Below, in pieces: positions 1 through 7,883 of a stretch of 64,000 nt of DNA. Position 1 is the first letter of the stretch; each line of letters opens with the position of its first letter. The notes under the pieces are model-generated. The model was not told where the DNA came from and did no database searches. It saw only the letters and a program-made list of their open reading frames with translations. This stretch comes from Ruegeria sp. R13_0. GTDB lineage: Bacteria; Pseudomonadota; Alphaproteobacteria; Rhodobacterales; Rhodobacteraceae. The stretch is taken from the NCBI RefSeq assembly GCF_017743995.1, contig NZ_JAGHRB010000006.1:62001-126000 (forward strand), given 5' to 3'. The translations under genes were made by a program, and so were the position numbers.

Positions 1-2
1 CA

Positions 3-626
3 GGGTATGCCTATGATCTGGACAGCATGCTGTTTGCCCGCGACGGGTTAGAGAAGACAATCCGCGACCTGAAATCCATCGGCGTGAAACGGGTTGTGCT
101 GGTCGCCCACTCCATGGGCGGTGCCTTGTCGATGGAGATGATGCGTCAGGCCGAGCTACGCTCCCCCGGCTGGTCGCGGCGCAACCTTGATGGCGTATTC
201 CTGATCTCACCCGATCTGGATCTTGACGTGTTTCGTTCGCAAATGGACAGCATAAAAACTCCGCCCGATCCCTTTGTCGTGATGGTTTCGCAAAAGGACA
301 AAATCCTGAATATCTCGGCCCGAATTCGCGGCACACCGGGGACGGAACGGCTGGGCAATATCAGTACCATCGAGGCGCTGGCGGACTATCCAATCGAAGT
401 GATCGACGCGACTGCATTCAACAGCGATGCCGAGTCCTCGCATTTCGTTGCCGCAACCTCACCCGCCTTGCTGTCGCTGCTCAGTTCGGCCCGGCGTGTT
501 GGAAACACCCTTGGAAACCGACGCCGGGGGGTCGATTATTTAATCCCCGGCGGTCGACGCAACCCCTCGGGTGCGACGGGGGTTGTTCTGTCTGAGCCCG
601 GACAGGCGCAGGTCACCAGTCAGTAG
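3..626 (+). CDS. alpha/beta hydrolase, DUF900-like (5' end missing)
   Basis: The reading frame is open from the window edge, so the N-terminus is missing; the first ATG at 27 is probably internal. The fragment carries a nucleophile elbow of the form A-H-S-M-G-G, with the serine codon at 111-113, preceded by a hydrophobic strand (VVLVAH). This fits the alpha/beta hydrolases grouped as DUF900, which are serine hydrolases of unknown substrate. A histidine in the SSHF stretch (codons near 435-445) is a candidate for the catalytic His. The tail after about position 510 is low in hydrophobic residues and looks disordered. The substrate is unknown. Confidence 0.7.
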   Translation, partial: GYAYDLDSMLFARDGLEKTIRDLKSIGVKRVVLVAHSMGGALSMEMMRQAELRSPGWSRRNLDGVFLISPDLDLDVFRSQMDSIKTPPDPFVVMVSQKDKILNISARIRGTPGTERLGNISTIEALADYPIEVIDATAFNSDAESSHFVAATSPALLSLLSSARRVGNTLGNRRRGVDYLIPGGRRNPSGATGVVLSEPGQAQVTSQ

Positions 627-678
627 GGTTCTGGGATTTGCTTGAGAGTCTTCAACCTTCTCGGTCGGCGGGCCGAGC

Positions 679-1266
679 CTAGCGGACCCGTCTCAGATAC
701 ACGTAGTAGGCACCATCCCCGCCATGGCTGATATGCGCAGGTGTCACCTGCATCACCGCCTGCGCCAGAGGCGGGATCGACAGCCAATGTGGTACCTGAT
801 TGCGCAATACACCGCGCGGGGTCGGGATCGGCCCTGGCTCATCGCGGTCTTTTCCCTTGCCCGTGATCACCAGAACCAGGCGTTTGCCCTGCGCTTGCGC
901 TGTCAGCACAAAGCGTACGAGCGCCGGATGCGCCGTGTCTATGCGCATCCCATGCAGGTCCAGCTTGCCCTCGGGCTTGAGCTTGCCACGCTTCATACGG
1001 CCAAAGGCCTTGGTATCCATCTGAACAGGGGCGGCGCGCAGCGTCTCGGTGATCGACGGTTTCAAGCGATTTGTAGACGGCTTGGAAGGTTGGTTCTGCC
1101 CTACCTCAAACGTCTCGATCCGGGGTTTTGGCAGTTTCTTGGGCGTGGGTTTGGGCAGAGTTGTCGGATGCACGGTCTGAGGAATCTCAGGGTGTAGCCG
1201 CTCAGCCTGTTTAGCGACCTTGCGCCACAGCTCGATCTCGTCGCTGGTCAGTTTGCGCCGGGTCAT
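679..1266 (-). CDS. Smr domain protein
   Basis: A 195-residue protein with a variable, lysine- and proline-rich N-terminal half (about residues 30-75) and a C-terminal Smr domain. The Smr signatures are LDLHGMR at 102-108, ITGKGKD at 134-140 and HGGDGAYYVYLRR at 181-193. Small Smr domains of the MutS2/SmrA type bind or nick nucleic acid, and recent work on family members points to cleavage of mRNA at stalled ribosomes; the role of this one is not known. Its start codon overlaps the stop of the upstream mltA by 4 bp, so the two are probably cotranscribed with the Tim44-like gene. Confidence 0.85.
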   Translation of the reverse strand: MTRRKLTSDEIELWRKVAKQAERLHPEIPQTVHPTTLPKPTPKKLPKPRIETFEVGQNQPSKPSTNRLKPSITETLRAAPVQMDTKAFGRMKRGKLKPEGKLDLHGMRIDTAHPALVRFVLTAQAQGKRLVLVITGKGKDRDEPGPIPTPRGVLRNQVPHWLSIPPLAQAVMQVTPAHISHGGDGAYYVYLRRVR

Positions 1267-2303
1267 CCGTCGTCATCCGTCGCCATCGCATAGGCGCGCT
1301 GGATCGGCAGTAGAACGACCATGCGACCGGGGTCTTTCAACCGGCCAGCAGCTTGCCCGGCCTCGTCACCCGTTCCAAAGAAAATATCGGCCCGTTGCGC
1401 GCCCTTGATCGCCGCGCCGGTATCCTGCGCGATCATCAGACGACGCAAGGGCTTCTTGCCGTCTTTCTCAACCCAGACCGGAGCACCGAGCGGCGTATAG
1501 GCCGGATCGGCCGCGATGCTGCGCATGGTCGTTATCGACCGGTTCATGGCACCCAAAGGCCCCAGTTCTGGCGCAACGCGGCTGACCTCGCGGAAGAACA
1601 CATATGAGGGGTTGTGGAACAAAAGCTCAGCCCCAGCTTCGGGGTTCTTGCGGACCCAGGCTTGAATCATCTGCGCACTGACCGCGTGGGCACCCAAAGC
1701 GCCGCGCCGGACCAGCTCAACCCCGATGGAACGATAGGGCTGCCCGTTCGCGCCACCATATCCCACACGCAAGGCACCTCCATCGGGCAGGCGCACCCGG
1801 CCAGAGCCTTGAATTTGCAGGAAGAATAGCTCAACCGGGTCATCGACCCATGCGATCTCAAGCCCACGGCCCTGCATCACATCGCTGGTCAGGATCTCGC
1901 GCCGACTAAGCCACGGTCCGTCCCGCGCCTCAGGCGGCATCTTGTAGATCGGGTACTTGAAACGATCCGTCCGGGTTCTGGAGCCATCAAGCTCGGGCTC
2001 AAAATACCCGGTAAACAGACCATCCTTACCGTCCTCCACCAAAACGGGCCGGAAGAAGAGTTCAAAGAAGGACCGCGCAGCATCCCCCTCGTATGTCCGG
2101 GCGACACCACAAAGCGCACGCCAATCCGGGTCGTTCAGATCACCGCAAGTGTTCAAAAAAACGGAAAGGGCCGCGCCGTGGTCATCCTCGGCCCAGCCCT
2201 GCAGGTCGTCAAACGACAGAACAGATCGCGTCGCCTCGGCTCCGGCGGCGCTGGCAGTGGTCATCGCACCCACCAGAATAAGCGACCGGAGCGTGGCAAT
2301 CAT
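1263..2303 (-). CDS. mltA: membrane-bound lytic murein transglycosylase A
   Basis: Cleaves peptidoglycan glycan strands to 1,6-anhydro-muropeptides in the periplasm. The 346-residue protein starts with a signal peptide (hydrophobic core at residues 5-20, Ala-rich end). The MltA domain is recognisable by FTGYFEPEL near residue 97 and FLQIQGSGR in the middle. The C-terminal 3D domain has QDTGAAIKG and RADIFFGTG (Asp294 and Asp306), the region that holds the catalytic aspartate in the family. No lipobox cysteine is seen, unlike E. coli MltA. It overlaps the genes on both sides by 4 bp, which argues for one transcript with the Tim44-like and Smr genes. Confidence 0.92.
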   Translation of the reverse strand: MIATLRSLILVGAMTTASAAGAEATRSVLSFDDLQGWAEDDHGAALSVFLNTCGDLNDPDWRALCGVARTYEGDAARSFFELFFRPVLVEDGKDGLFTGYFEPELDGSRTRTDRFKYPIYKMPPEARDGPWLSRREILTSDVMQGRGLEIAWVDDPVELFFLQIQGSGRVRLPDGGALRVGYGGANGQPYRSIGVELVRRGALGAHAVSAQMIQAWVRKNPEAGAELLFHNPSYVFFREVSRVAPELGPLGAMNRSITTMRSIAADPAYTPLGAPVWVEKDGKKPLRRLMIAQDTGAAIKGAQRADIFFGTGDEAGQAAGRLKDPGRMVVLLPIQRAYAMATDDDG

Positions 2304-2959
2304 GCGTCCGTGGCAACAAGCAGCCAGTTCGGATCGTCCTTGCCCATCACGCGAGCAAAGGTCCAGCTGTCCTTTTGGCGTTTCACGGTGTTCGGGTTGC
2401 CTTCGATGATGTCACCACCACGATCCCGCACGACCGAGGTCAGCTCACCAATGAACTTCATGGTGATTTCGGCCTCATTCGTATCTTTGTCAAAGGACAC
2501 ATCGGTCAGGGTGGTTTCGCGCACGCCGATAAACTCGGCCTCGATTGTCAGGCCTTGATCTTCGCGCGCGGATACAACCGAGACGAAGGTTTCGAACACA
2601 TCTTCGGCCAGGAAGGGCTGGATTTCGTCCAGGTTGCCCTTCTCAAAACCCATCACAATCATTTCATAGGCACCGCGGGCACCCTGAACAAATTCACTGA
2701 CCGAGAAGCTGGGCTCGACCCGCTTCATCGCGGCCAGGGTCTGGGCTTGCTCGCTGTCTTCGGGGACGTGATCGGTGATGTCATGATCCGGACCACCTTC
2801 GATCACCTCGAAATCACGACGGGACGCGCCCGCATCGGGCTGATGCGGAACAGGGGGTTTTTCGAAACCTTCACGCGTTCCCAGCACGCTTTTCAAACGC
2901 AGGATCAGGAAAACGGCAATTCCGGCCAGTACCAGCAGCTGGATCATGGGTTCGTTCAT
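2300..2959 (-). CDS. Tim44-like domain membrane-anchored protein
   Basis: A 219-residue protein with one N-terminal membrane segment (about residues 5-22), a charged linker rich in Asp and Glu, and a C-terminal Tim44-like domain from about residue 90 on. Mitochondrial Tim44 tethers Hsp70 to the import channel; the alphaproteobacterial relatives (TimA) lie near secB and fxsA in many genomes, but their function is not settled. Here it is the first gene of the leftward Tim44-mltA-smr group and is divergent from fxsA. The spacing and the 4-bp overlap with mltA suggest an envelope-related transcription unit. Confidence 0.82.
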   Translation of the reverse strand: MNEPMIQLLVLAGIAVFLILRLKSVLGTREGFEKPPVPHQPDAGASRRDFEVIEGGPDHDITDHVPEDSEQAQTLAAMKRVEPSFSVSEFVQGARGAYEMIVMGFEKGNLDEIQPFLAEDVFETFVSVVSAREDQGLTIEAEFIGVRETTLTDVSFDKDTNEAEITMKFIGELTSVVRDRGGDIIEGNPNTVKRQKDSWTFARVMGKDDPNWLLVATDA

Positions 2960-2985
2960 TTCATCCTCTTTTCAGAACCGAGACT

Positions 2986-3014
2986 TTGTGTACGCGGCCT
3001 CCTGCCACTATGTA
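2986..3014 (+). promoter_or_regulatory. candidate sigma-70 promoter of fxsA-secB
   Basis: TTGTGT at 2986-2991 and TATGTA at 3009-3014 are separated by 17 bp, 54 bases before the fxsA start. The -35 match is fair and the -10 match is partial. The same TATGTA hexamer follows a TTGACT upstream of rho in this window, which gives some support. Confidence 0.35.
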
Positions 3015-3067
3015 GGTGACAGTTGGTGGCAAGTCCACAGTTCGGCCATAGGTAAAGGATAACGCAA

Positions 3068-3568
3068 ATGTACCTGTTCTTGGCATTTTTATTGGTTCCG
3101 ATCCTCGAGATCGCCCTGTTCATTCAGGTTGGCGGTCTGATCGGTCTGTGGCCAACCCTTGCCATCGTGGTTCTGACAGCGGTTTTGGGCACCACATTGG
3201 TGCGGACACAAGGTCGCATGGCGTTGGGGCAATTGCAGCAATCCTTCGCCACTCTGGACGACCCGACCGAGCCCTTGGCCCATGGCGCAATGATCCTTTT
3301 GTCCGGCGCACTGTTGCTGACACCCGGATTTTTCACCGATGCCGTTGGGTTTGCGCTGTTAATCCCCGGCGTGCGGATCGCCGTTTTCCGCTATCTGAAG
3401 ACCAAGGTGACCGTGACCCAGTTCCAGATGGGGCCGGGCGCGGGCTTCCAACAACCACGCGGTCCCCATGATCAGGGCGACGTGATTGACGGCGAGTTTA
3501 CTGAGGTGCGCCCACGCAGGGACCCTTCGAAACCGTCAAAATGGGTGGAAGGCCCCCACCAGCATTGA
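3068..3568 (+). CDS. fxsA: FxsA family inner-membrane protein
   Basis: A 166-residue membrane protein with three to four hydrophobic segments: residues 1-25 (starting MYLFLAFLLVPILEIALF), about 27-45, 75-98 and 98-107. The opening 'LVP-ILEI-LFI-VGG-IG-W-TL' pattern is typical of the FxsA/YtzA family. E. coli FxsA overexpression relieves phage T7 exclusion by the F plasmid; its normal job is unknown. The C-terminal third is polar and probably cytoplasmic. It lies 54 bp upstream of secB on the same strand, the arrangement seen in many alphaproteobacteria. Confidence 0.88.
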   Translation: MYLFLAFLLVPILEIALFIQVGGLIGLWPTLAIVVLTAVLGTTLVRTQGRMALGQLQQSFATLDDPTEPLAHGAMILLSGALLLTPGFFTDAVGFALLIPGVRIAVFRYLKTKVTVTQFQMGPGAGFQQPRGPHDQGDVIDGEFTEVRPRRDPSKPSKWVEGPHQH

Positions 3569-3622
3569 GGTGCCGCGCGCAACTTGCTAAGCAGTGTCGA
3601 ATTTCATTTTTGGAGTAGATCC

Positions 3623-4132
3623 ATGGCCGAAGAAAACGCTGCAGAAAACACTGCGGCCCAAGCCGCCCCTCAGGTTCAGATGCGCGTTCTGGGACAGTTC
3701 ATTCGTGATATGTCCTTTGAAAACGTCATGGCGCAAAAAGGCGTGTCCGGTGACGTACAGCCCGAGATTCAGGTTCAGGTGAACCTGGACGCGAAAAAGC
3801 GTCAGGTCGAGCATCAGTACGAAGTTTCGATCAAGCTGAAGCTGACCTCGAAAGCCAAAGGCATGGACGATGTCCTGTTCCTGTGCGAGCTGGACTATTG
3901 CGGGCTGTTCCACGTGGAAGGCGTGCCAGAAGATCAGCTGCACCCATTCCTGATGATCGAATGCCCGCGCATGCTGTTCCCGTTCCTGCGCCGTATCGTC
4001 AGCGACGTCACCCGCGATGGTGGCTATCCGCCGGTGAACCTGGACAACATTGATTTCGTTGCACTTTACCGCAACGAGCTGATGCGCCGTCAGGCCGCTC
4101 AGGCGGAACAGGCCGAGCAGACCGACGCCTAA
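3623..4132 (+). CDS. secB: protein-export chaperone SecB
   Basis: A cytoplasmic homotetrameric chaperone that keeps secretory precursors unfolded and delivers them to SecA. The start at 3623 is preferred because GGAG at 3612-3615 lies 7 bp before it; the frame is open upstream to an ATG at 3584, but that start has no good ribosome-binding site and would add 13 non-conserved residues. The protein (169 residues) has an Ala/Glu-rich N-terminus, the family stretch LGQFIRDMSFENV near residue 20, and the CPRMLFPFLRRIVSDVTRDGGYPP region that forms part of the core. A terminator follows directly. Confidence 0.95.
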   Translation: MAEENAAENTAAQAAPQVQMRVLGQFIRDMSFENVMAQKGVSGDVQPEIQVQVNLDAKKRQVEHQYEVSIKLKLTSKAKGMDDVLFLCELDYCGLFHVEGVPEDQLHPFLMIECPRMLFPFLRRIVSDVTRDGGYPPVNLDNIDFVALYRNELMRRQAAQAEQAEQTDA

Positions 4133-4143
4133 ATCCCTTGAGC

Positions 4144-4170
4144 CCCGTGCCTGACCGGATCAGGCACGGG
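4144..4170. terminator. bidirectional terminator between secB and dnaQ
   Basis: An 11-bp perfect stem (4144-4154 with 4160-4170) with the loop CCGGA. It lies 11 bases after the secB stop. The right arm contains the dnaQ stop codon and its last codons, so the same hairpin can serve both convergent genes. No long T-run follows on either side. Confidence 0.6.
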
Positions 4171-4882
4171 TCCACAGGGCGCTTTCGCCCAGTTTCTCGA
4201 CAAATGCCTCATGCGCTGCGCGCTCATCCTCGGTGATCCGGGACGGCAGAGGCGTTGCGCGCGGTGTCGGACGCCAGTCATCTGCACCCCCCGCGCCGGA
4301 CGCGGCCGAGGTAGACAGGCCGAAATCCGGTTGGCGTCCGCCGATCAGCTCTAGATAAACCTCGGCCAGGATCTCCGAGTCCAAAAGCGCGCCGTGCAGC
4401 ACTCGGTTCGAGTTGTCGATATTGAACCGCCGACACAGTGCATCCAACGAGGCCGGAGAGCCCGGAAACCGTTTGCGCGCAATGGCGAGCGTATCGAGCG
4501 CCTGATCCATCGGAATCGGCGGCAGGCCCATCCATTTCAGCTCGGCGTTCAGGAACTTCATGTCGAAAGACGCGTTGTGGATCACCAGTTTCGCGTCGCC
4601 AACAAAATCGCGAAACCCTTGACCCACTTTGGCAAAAACCGGTTTGTCTTTCAGCGTCACCTCACCCTTTTCGGGCGGGCGCGGGGTTTCCAGCAGGTCG
4701 GGACCGATGCCATGTACGCCAAACGCCTCTTCCGGCATGCCGCGTTCGGGGTTGATATAGACATGATAGGTCTCGCCCGTGGCCACGTGGTTCCACAGCT
4801 CGACCGCGCCGATCTCAACAATTCGGTCACCGCTTTCAGGATCAAAGCCCGTGGTTTCGGTATCGAGTACAATCTCACGCAT
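4160..4882 (-). CDS. dnaQ: DNA polymerase III epsilon subunit (3'-5' exonuclease)
   Basis: The proofreading subunit of the replicative polymerase. Exo I is DTETTGFD with Asp7 and Glu9, Exo II is in HNASFDMKFL, and Exo III is in HGALLDSEIL, together giving the DEDDh metal ligands. The 240-residue length is normal. The C-terminal tail after about residue 180 is Gly/Ala-rich and should link to the polymerase alpha subunit. It overlaps the 3' end of coaE by 8 bp and is the last gene of maf-aroE-coaE-dnaQ, a conserved order beside the origin in alphaproteobacteria. Confidence 0.94.
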   Translation of the reverse strand: MREIVLDTETTGFDPESGDRIVEIGAVELWNHVATGETYHVYINPERGMPEEAFGVHGIGPDLLETPRPPEKGEVTLKDKPVFAKVGQGFRDFVGDAKLVIHNASFDMKFLNAELKWMGLPPIPMDQALDTLAIARKRFPGSPASLDALCRRFNIDNSNRVLHGALLDSEILAEVYLELIGGRQPDFGLSTSAASGAGGADDWRPTPRATPLPSRITEDERAAHEAFVEKLGESALWTRA

Positions 4883-5468
4883 CAGCCATCCCCGCCCTTA
4901 TTTGCCTGACCACATCCTGCACCTGCGCGCGGGCATGGTCCAGTGTGTCGGTTTCAATCACATAGTCCGAGCGCGCGCATTTCTCGTCATTCGGCATTTG
5001 CTTGGCGCGGATCTGTTCGAACTGCGCCTCGGACATCGTGCCGCGTTCCATCACGCGGCGCTTTTGTTCGTCAGACGACGCCCGAACGCAGGCGACCGCA
5101 TCCATCACGGCCTCACCGCCCGTTTCGAACAGAAGCGGGATGTCGAACACCAGAATATCGGCCGAGGCACTTTCGCGAAACGCTGCACGGTCCGCGGCAA
5201 CCAGAGGGTGAACGATCCCTTCGATCCGTTTCAACGCAGACCTGTCTTCCGAGATAATCCGTTTCAAAGCCTCGCGGCTGACTGCGCCCTCTAAGATAGC
5301 CGAGGGAAAACCCTCAGCCATGGGTCCGACTGCCGCGCCACCCTTGGCATAGAGCCGATGCACCGCTGCATCCGCATCCCAAAGCGCGCAGCCTTCATCG
5401 ACGAACATCTGCGCCGTGGTGCTTTTGCCCATCCCGATCGAGCCTGTCAGGCCAAGCGCAAACCTCAT
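4875..5468 (-). CDS. coaE: dephospho-CoA kinase
   Basis: Catalyses the last step of coenzyme A synthesis, ATP-dependent phosphorylation of the 3'-hydroxyl of dephospho-CoA. The 197-residue protein has a Walker A loop GSIGMGKST at residues 9-17, the conserved DADAAVHRLY stretch near residue 32, and the lid region with CVRASSDEQKRRVMERG. It overlaps aroE upstream by 4 bp and dnaQ downstream by 8 bp, so translation of the group is probably coupled. Confidence 0.94.
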   Translation of the reverse strand: MRFALGLTGSIGMGKSTTAQMFVDEGCALWDADAAVHRLYAKGGAAVGPMAEGFPSAILEGAVSREALKRIISEDRSALKRIEGIVHPLVAADRAAFRESASADILVFDIPLLFETGGEAVMDAVACVRASSDEQKRRVMERGTMSEAQFEQIRAKQMPNDEKCARSDYVIETDTLDHARAQVQDVVRQIRAGMADA

Positions 5469-6298
5469 GCCAGCACGGCCGCGCGCAAATCGTCATTGAC
5501 CTCCGGGCGTACGCCGAACCAACGTTCAAAGCCCGGAACCGCCTGATGCAGCAGCATGCCCAGACCATCGACCACGGTGCATCCGGCCTCTTCCGCCGTT
5601 TCCAACAGGTTGGTCTTGAGCGGCGCGTAGACCAGATCGGTCACCACGGCGCCCGGCTGCAAGCCATCCAATGGCACCCGCAGTTCGGGCTGGCCCTGCA
5701 TGCCCAGAGAGGTCGTGTTGACCACAAGCTCGGCGTTTTCGATCACGTTGCCAGCCTGTACCCAATCCACAACGGTAATGCGCTGGCCGAATTCTTCTCT
5801 CAGATGATCGGCACGGGTGCGGGTGCGGTTGGTCAGCAGAATTTCGGGCACACCCGCATCCGCCAACGCCTGCAACACGGCGCGCGCCGCTCCGCCTGCG
5901 CCAAAGACCACGGCCGGGCCATCCTTGGCGTTCCAATCCGGTGCGCCAGCGCGCAGGTTCTCCATGAACCCATACCCATCGGTGTTATCGGCGTGGATCG
6001 AGCCATCCTCGCGGAAAACCAACGTGTTCGCGGCCCCGATCACGGTCGCCCGGTCCGAGACGTGGTCTGCAATGCGCAAGGCAGCCTCTTTATGCGGCAC
6101 CGTCACGTTTGTTCCCACAAAACCGGCCTTGGGCAGGGTGCGCAGGACGGCCTCCAGATCAGCCGGGGCGACATCCATGGGAACGTAGTGCCCATCCAGC
6201 CCGTATGTCTTCAGCCAATGCCCATGCAATCTGGGTGAGCGGGAATGGCCCACCGGGTGCCCGATCACTCCGGCCAGAGGAATCTTGTGGTCCGTCAT
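5465..6298 (-). CDS. aroE: shikimate dehydrogenase
   Basis: Reduces 3-dehydroshikimate to shikimate with NADPH in the aromatic amino-acid pathway. The shikimate-binding serines are in GHSRSP (residues 18-22), the catalytic pair is Lys70 (in NVTVPHK) and Asp107 (in NTDGYG), and the nucleotide-binding loop is GAGGAARA near residue 131. At 277 residues it has the usual AroE length rather than that of the YdiB or fused plant enzymes. It shares 4-bp overlaps with maf and coaE. Confidence 0.95.
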   Translation of the reverse strand: MTDHKIPLAGVIGHPVGHSRSPRLHGHWLKTYGLDGHYVPMDVAPADLEAVLRTLPKAGFVGTNVTVPHKEAALRIADHVSDRATVIGAANTLVFREDGSIHADNTDGYGFMENLRAGAPDWNAKDGPAVVFGAGGAARAVLQALADAGVPEILLTNRTRTRADHLREEFGQRITVVDWVQAGNVIENAELVVNTTSLGMQGQPELRVPLDGLQPGAVVTDLVYAPLKTNLLETAEEAGCTVVDGLGMLLHQAVPGFERWFGVRPEVNDDLRAAVLA

Positions 6299-6894
6299 TG
6301 ATCAATCACCCCTTTGACAGCCAGATAGTTGAGCAGCTCCAACAGTGGCATACCCAAAACGTTAAAGTAGTCACCGTCAATGGTGGCGAACAGGCGCACG
6401 CCTTCTTCCTCAAGCTTATATGCGCCCACCGCGTGGCGGATGCTGTCCCAGTTGCGGTCGACATAGTCGCGCAGATAAGCGTCCGAACTCATCCGCATCC
6501 GCAGGCGCACCTGACCGACATGGCGCCAGATCGGCTCTCCGTCCTGATAAATCACCGCTGCGGACAGCAACATGTGCCGCTTGCCCCGCATCATCTTCAA
6601 CTGGGCAAAGGCATCCTCAGGGGTCTGAGGCTTCGACAATAGCTGTCCGTCGAAATCCAGAACCTGATCGCAGCCCAGCACCATCGCTCCGGGTGTCTTG
6701 TCACTCACCTTGCGCGCCTTCATTTCCGCCAGCGCATCGGCAATGTCACGCGGCGAGGCGCCCTCGGCCAACAAGGCGCGCTTTATGCTATCCTCGTCTA
6801 CGCGCGCGATCTGAACAGAGAAAGGCACGCCTGCATTTTTCAGCAACTGCGCGCGAATGGAGGATCCTGAGGCCAGGACAATGGGGACAGACAT
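6295..6894 (-). CDS. maf: Maf family nucleotide pyrophosphatase
   Basis: Hydrolyses non-canonical or modified nucleoside triphosphates to monophosphates; Maf proteins also influence septation in Bacillus. The 199-residue protein has the N-terminal LASGSSIRAQLL motif, a Lys/Arg-containing core, and GCDQVLDFDG (about residues 74-83) with the catalytic Asp. The SKPQTPEDA stretch resembles the subgroup that includes E. coli YceF, but exact substrate class is an inference. It is the first gene of the leftward operon and starts at the edge of the origin candidate; a TGTGGACAA box overlaps its start codon. Confidence 0.9.
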   Translation of the reverse strand: MSVPIVLASGSSIRAQLLKNAGVPFSVQIARVDEDSIKRALLAEGASPRDIADALAEMKARKVSDKTPGAMVLGCDQVLDFDGQLLSKPQTPEDAFAQLKMMRGKRHMLLSAAVIYQDGEPIWRHVGQVRLRMRMSSDAYLRDYVDRNWDSIRHAVGAYKLEEEGVRLFATIDGDYFNVLGMPLLELLNYLAVKGVIDQ

Positions 6895-7298
6895 GTGGAC
6901 AACCCCGTGGGCAAATCGTTGAGCGGTCTTGGACGCTTTGTATGGTTTTCAGATTGACACGCAAGCCCGGGAATTTCGCGAAAAACTTCCCTGAGTCGCT
7001 CAAAAATCATCCAATCGGGGTAAGGATAACTTGGAAACGGCGGATAACCGGGAAATCTGGAATTGTTCAAGGTGTTATCCCCAGATGCATCCTCTGACGT
7101 CAGTTTTAACTATATGTTTTATATGATTTATTATTGAAATGCACAGAATCACTCAAATCTTGTCCAAAACTGTCCACTTGGGGAAAACCAATGGGTAAAA
7201 AAGTAATCCACGGATTTTACCCACCCTACAAAACCATCTTCCTTTCTTCTTTCTTATTTTTTTATTAGGGAGAGTTCCGAGCAACGCCCGGAGCCAAA
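6895..7298. other. oriC: candidate chromosomal replication origin (oriC)
   Basis: A 404-base gene-free stretch between divergent maf and hemJ. Sequences close to the DnaA box TTATCCACA occur on both strands: TGTGGACAA at 6894-6902 (reverse, one mismatch), TTATCCCCA at 7075-7083 (one mismatch), and two-mismatch forms at 7021-7029 and 7039-7047 (reverse), 7160-7168, 7179-7187 (reverse) and 7204-7212. An AT-rich tract at 7104-7140 sits in the middle and could be the unwinding element. Two GANTC (CcrM) sites lie at 6993-6997 and 7146-7150. A T-rich run at 7228-7265 precedes hemJ. In Caulobacter the origin also lies between a hem gene and the maf-aroE-coaE-dnaQ group, near rho, mnmE, mnmG and parAB. 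Function is inferred. Confidence 0.75.
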
Positions 7299-7748
7299 AT
7301 GACTGATCTTCTTTTCGCGATTTACCCGTGGGTGAAGTCCCTTCATATCATGGCGGTGATTTCGTGGATGGCAGGTCTGTTCTACTTACCTCGTCTGTTC
7401 GTCTATCACGTCGAAAAGGCGCAAGCGGTTAACGGGGCCGAGACCATCTTCTTTGAAATGGAAGAGAAGCTGCTGCGCGTGATCATGCGCCCTGCGATGA
7501 TCGTGGCCTGGGTCTGTGGTCTGATCATGGTGTTCACGCCCGGTATCGTCGGTTGGGATTTTGCATGGCCTTGGGCCAAAGGCGCGGCCGTGATTGGCAT
7601 GACCTGGTTTCATCATTGGCTGATGGCCCGCCGCAAGGATTTCGCTGAGGGGCGAAATAAGCTCACTGGGCGGCAGTATCGCATGATGAACGAGGTTCCG
7701 ACCGTTCTGATGGTTGTCATCGTTCTGGCGGTCATTCTGAAGTTCTGA
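7299..7748 (+). CDS. hemJ: protoporphyrinogen IX oxidase HemJ
   Basis: An inner-membrane enzyme that oxidises protoporphyrinogen IX to protoporphyrin IX in heme and chlorophyll synthesis, used where HemG and HemY are absent. The 149-residue protein has four predicted membrane helices and the family motif around SLHIMAVISWMAGLFYLPRL, including His16, Arg32 and His37, of which the histidine is implicated in heme binding in studied members. It is the first gene rightward of the origin candidate and lies upstream of rho, an order common in alphaproteobacteria. HemJ was formerly annotated UPF0093/CopD-like. Confidence 0.88.
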   Translation: MTDLLFAIYPWVKSLHIMAVISWMAGLFYLPRLFVYHVEKAQAVNGAETIFFEMEEKLLRVIMRPAMIVAWVCGLIMVFTPGIVGWDFAWPWAKGAAVIGMTWFHHWLMARRKDFAEGRNKLTGRQYRMMNEVPTVLMVVIVLAVILKF

Positions 7749-7771
7749 GGGCCATTCAAGCACGGGCCTGT

Positions 7772-7800
7772 TTGACTCCGCAGATCGACGCAACTATGTA
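7772..7800 (+). promoter_or_regulatory. candidate sigma-70 promoter of rho
   Basis: TTGACT at 7772-7777 and TATGTA at 7795-7800 with a 17-bp spacer, 84 bases before the rho start. The -35 is strong and the -10 weaker. The same -10 hexamer is seen upstream of fxsA. Confidence 0.4.
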
Positions 7801-7810
7801 GGGGACAACA

Positions 7811-7833
7811 CGCCCGTCCGGGCGGCGTCTTTT
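7811..7833 (+). terminator. GC hairpin plus T-run in the hemJ-rho gap
   Basis: CGCCCG (7811-7816) pairs with CGGGCG (7819-7824), and TCTTTT follows at 7828-7833. It may terminate hemJ. If the promoter just upstream is real, it would instead lie at the start of the rho leader, where attenuation is plausible because rho is autoregulated in other bacteria. Confidence 0.4.
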
Positions 7834-7883
7834 CCGTACTAAAATTCCACTTCCAACCGCAGTCCGCGGTGAAGGTATGCATC

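Noticed and set aside
7104-7120. CtrA box (TTAA-N7-TTAA) in the origin candidate
   Set aside because: Only one TTAA half is present at 7106-7109; the second half reads TTTT, so the match is too weak.
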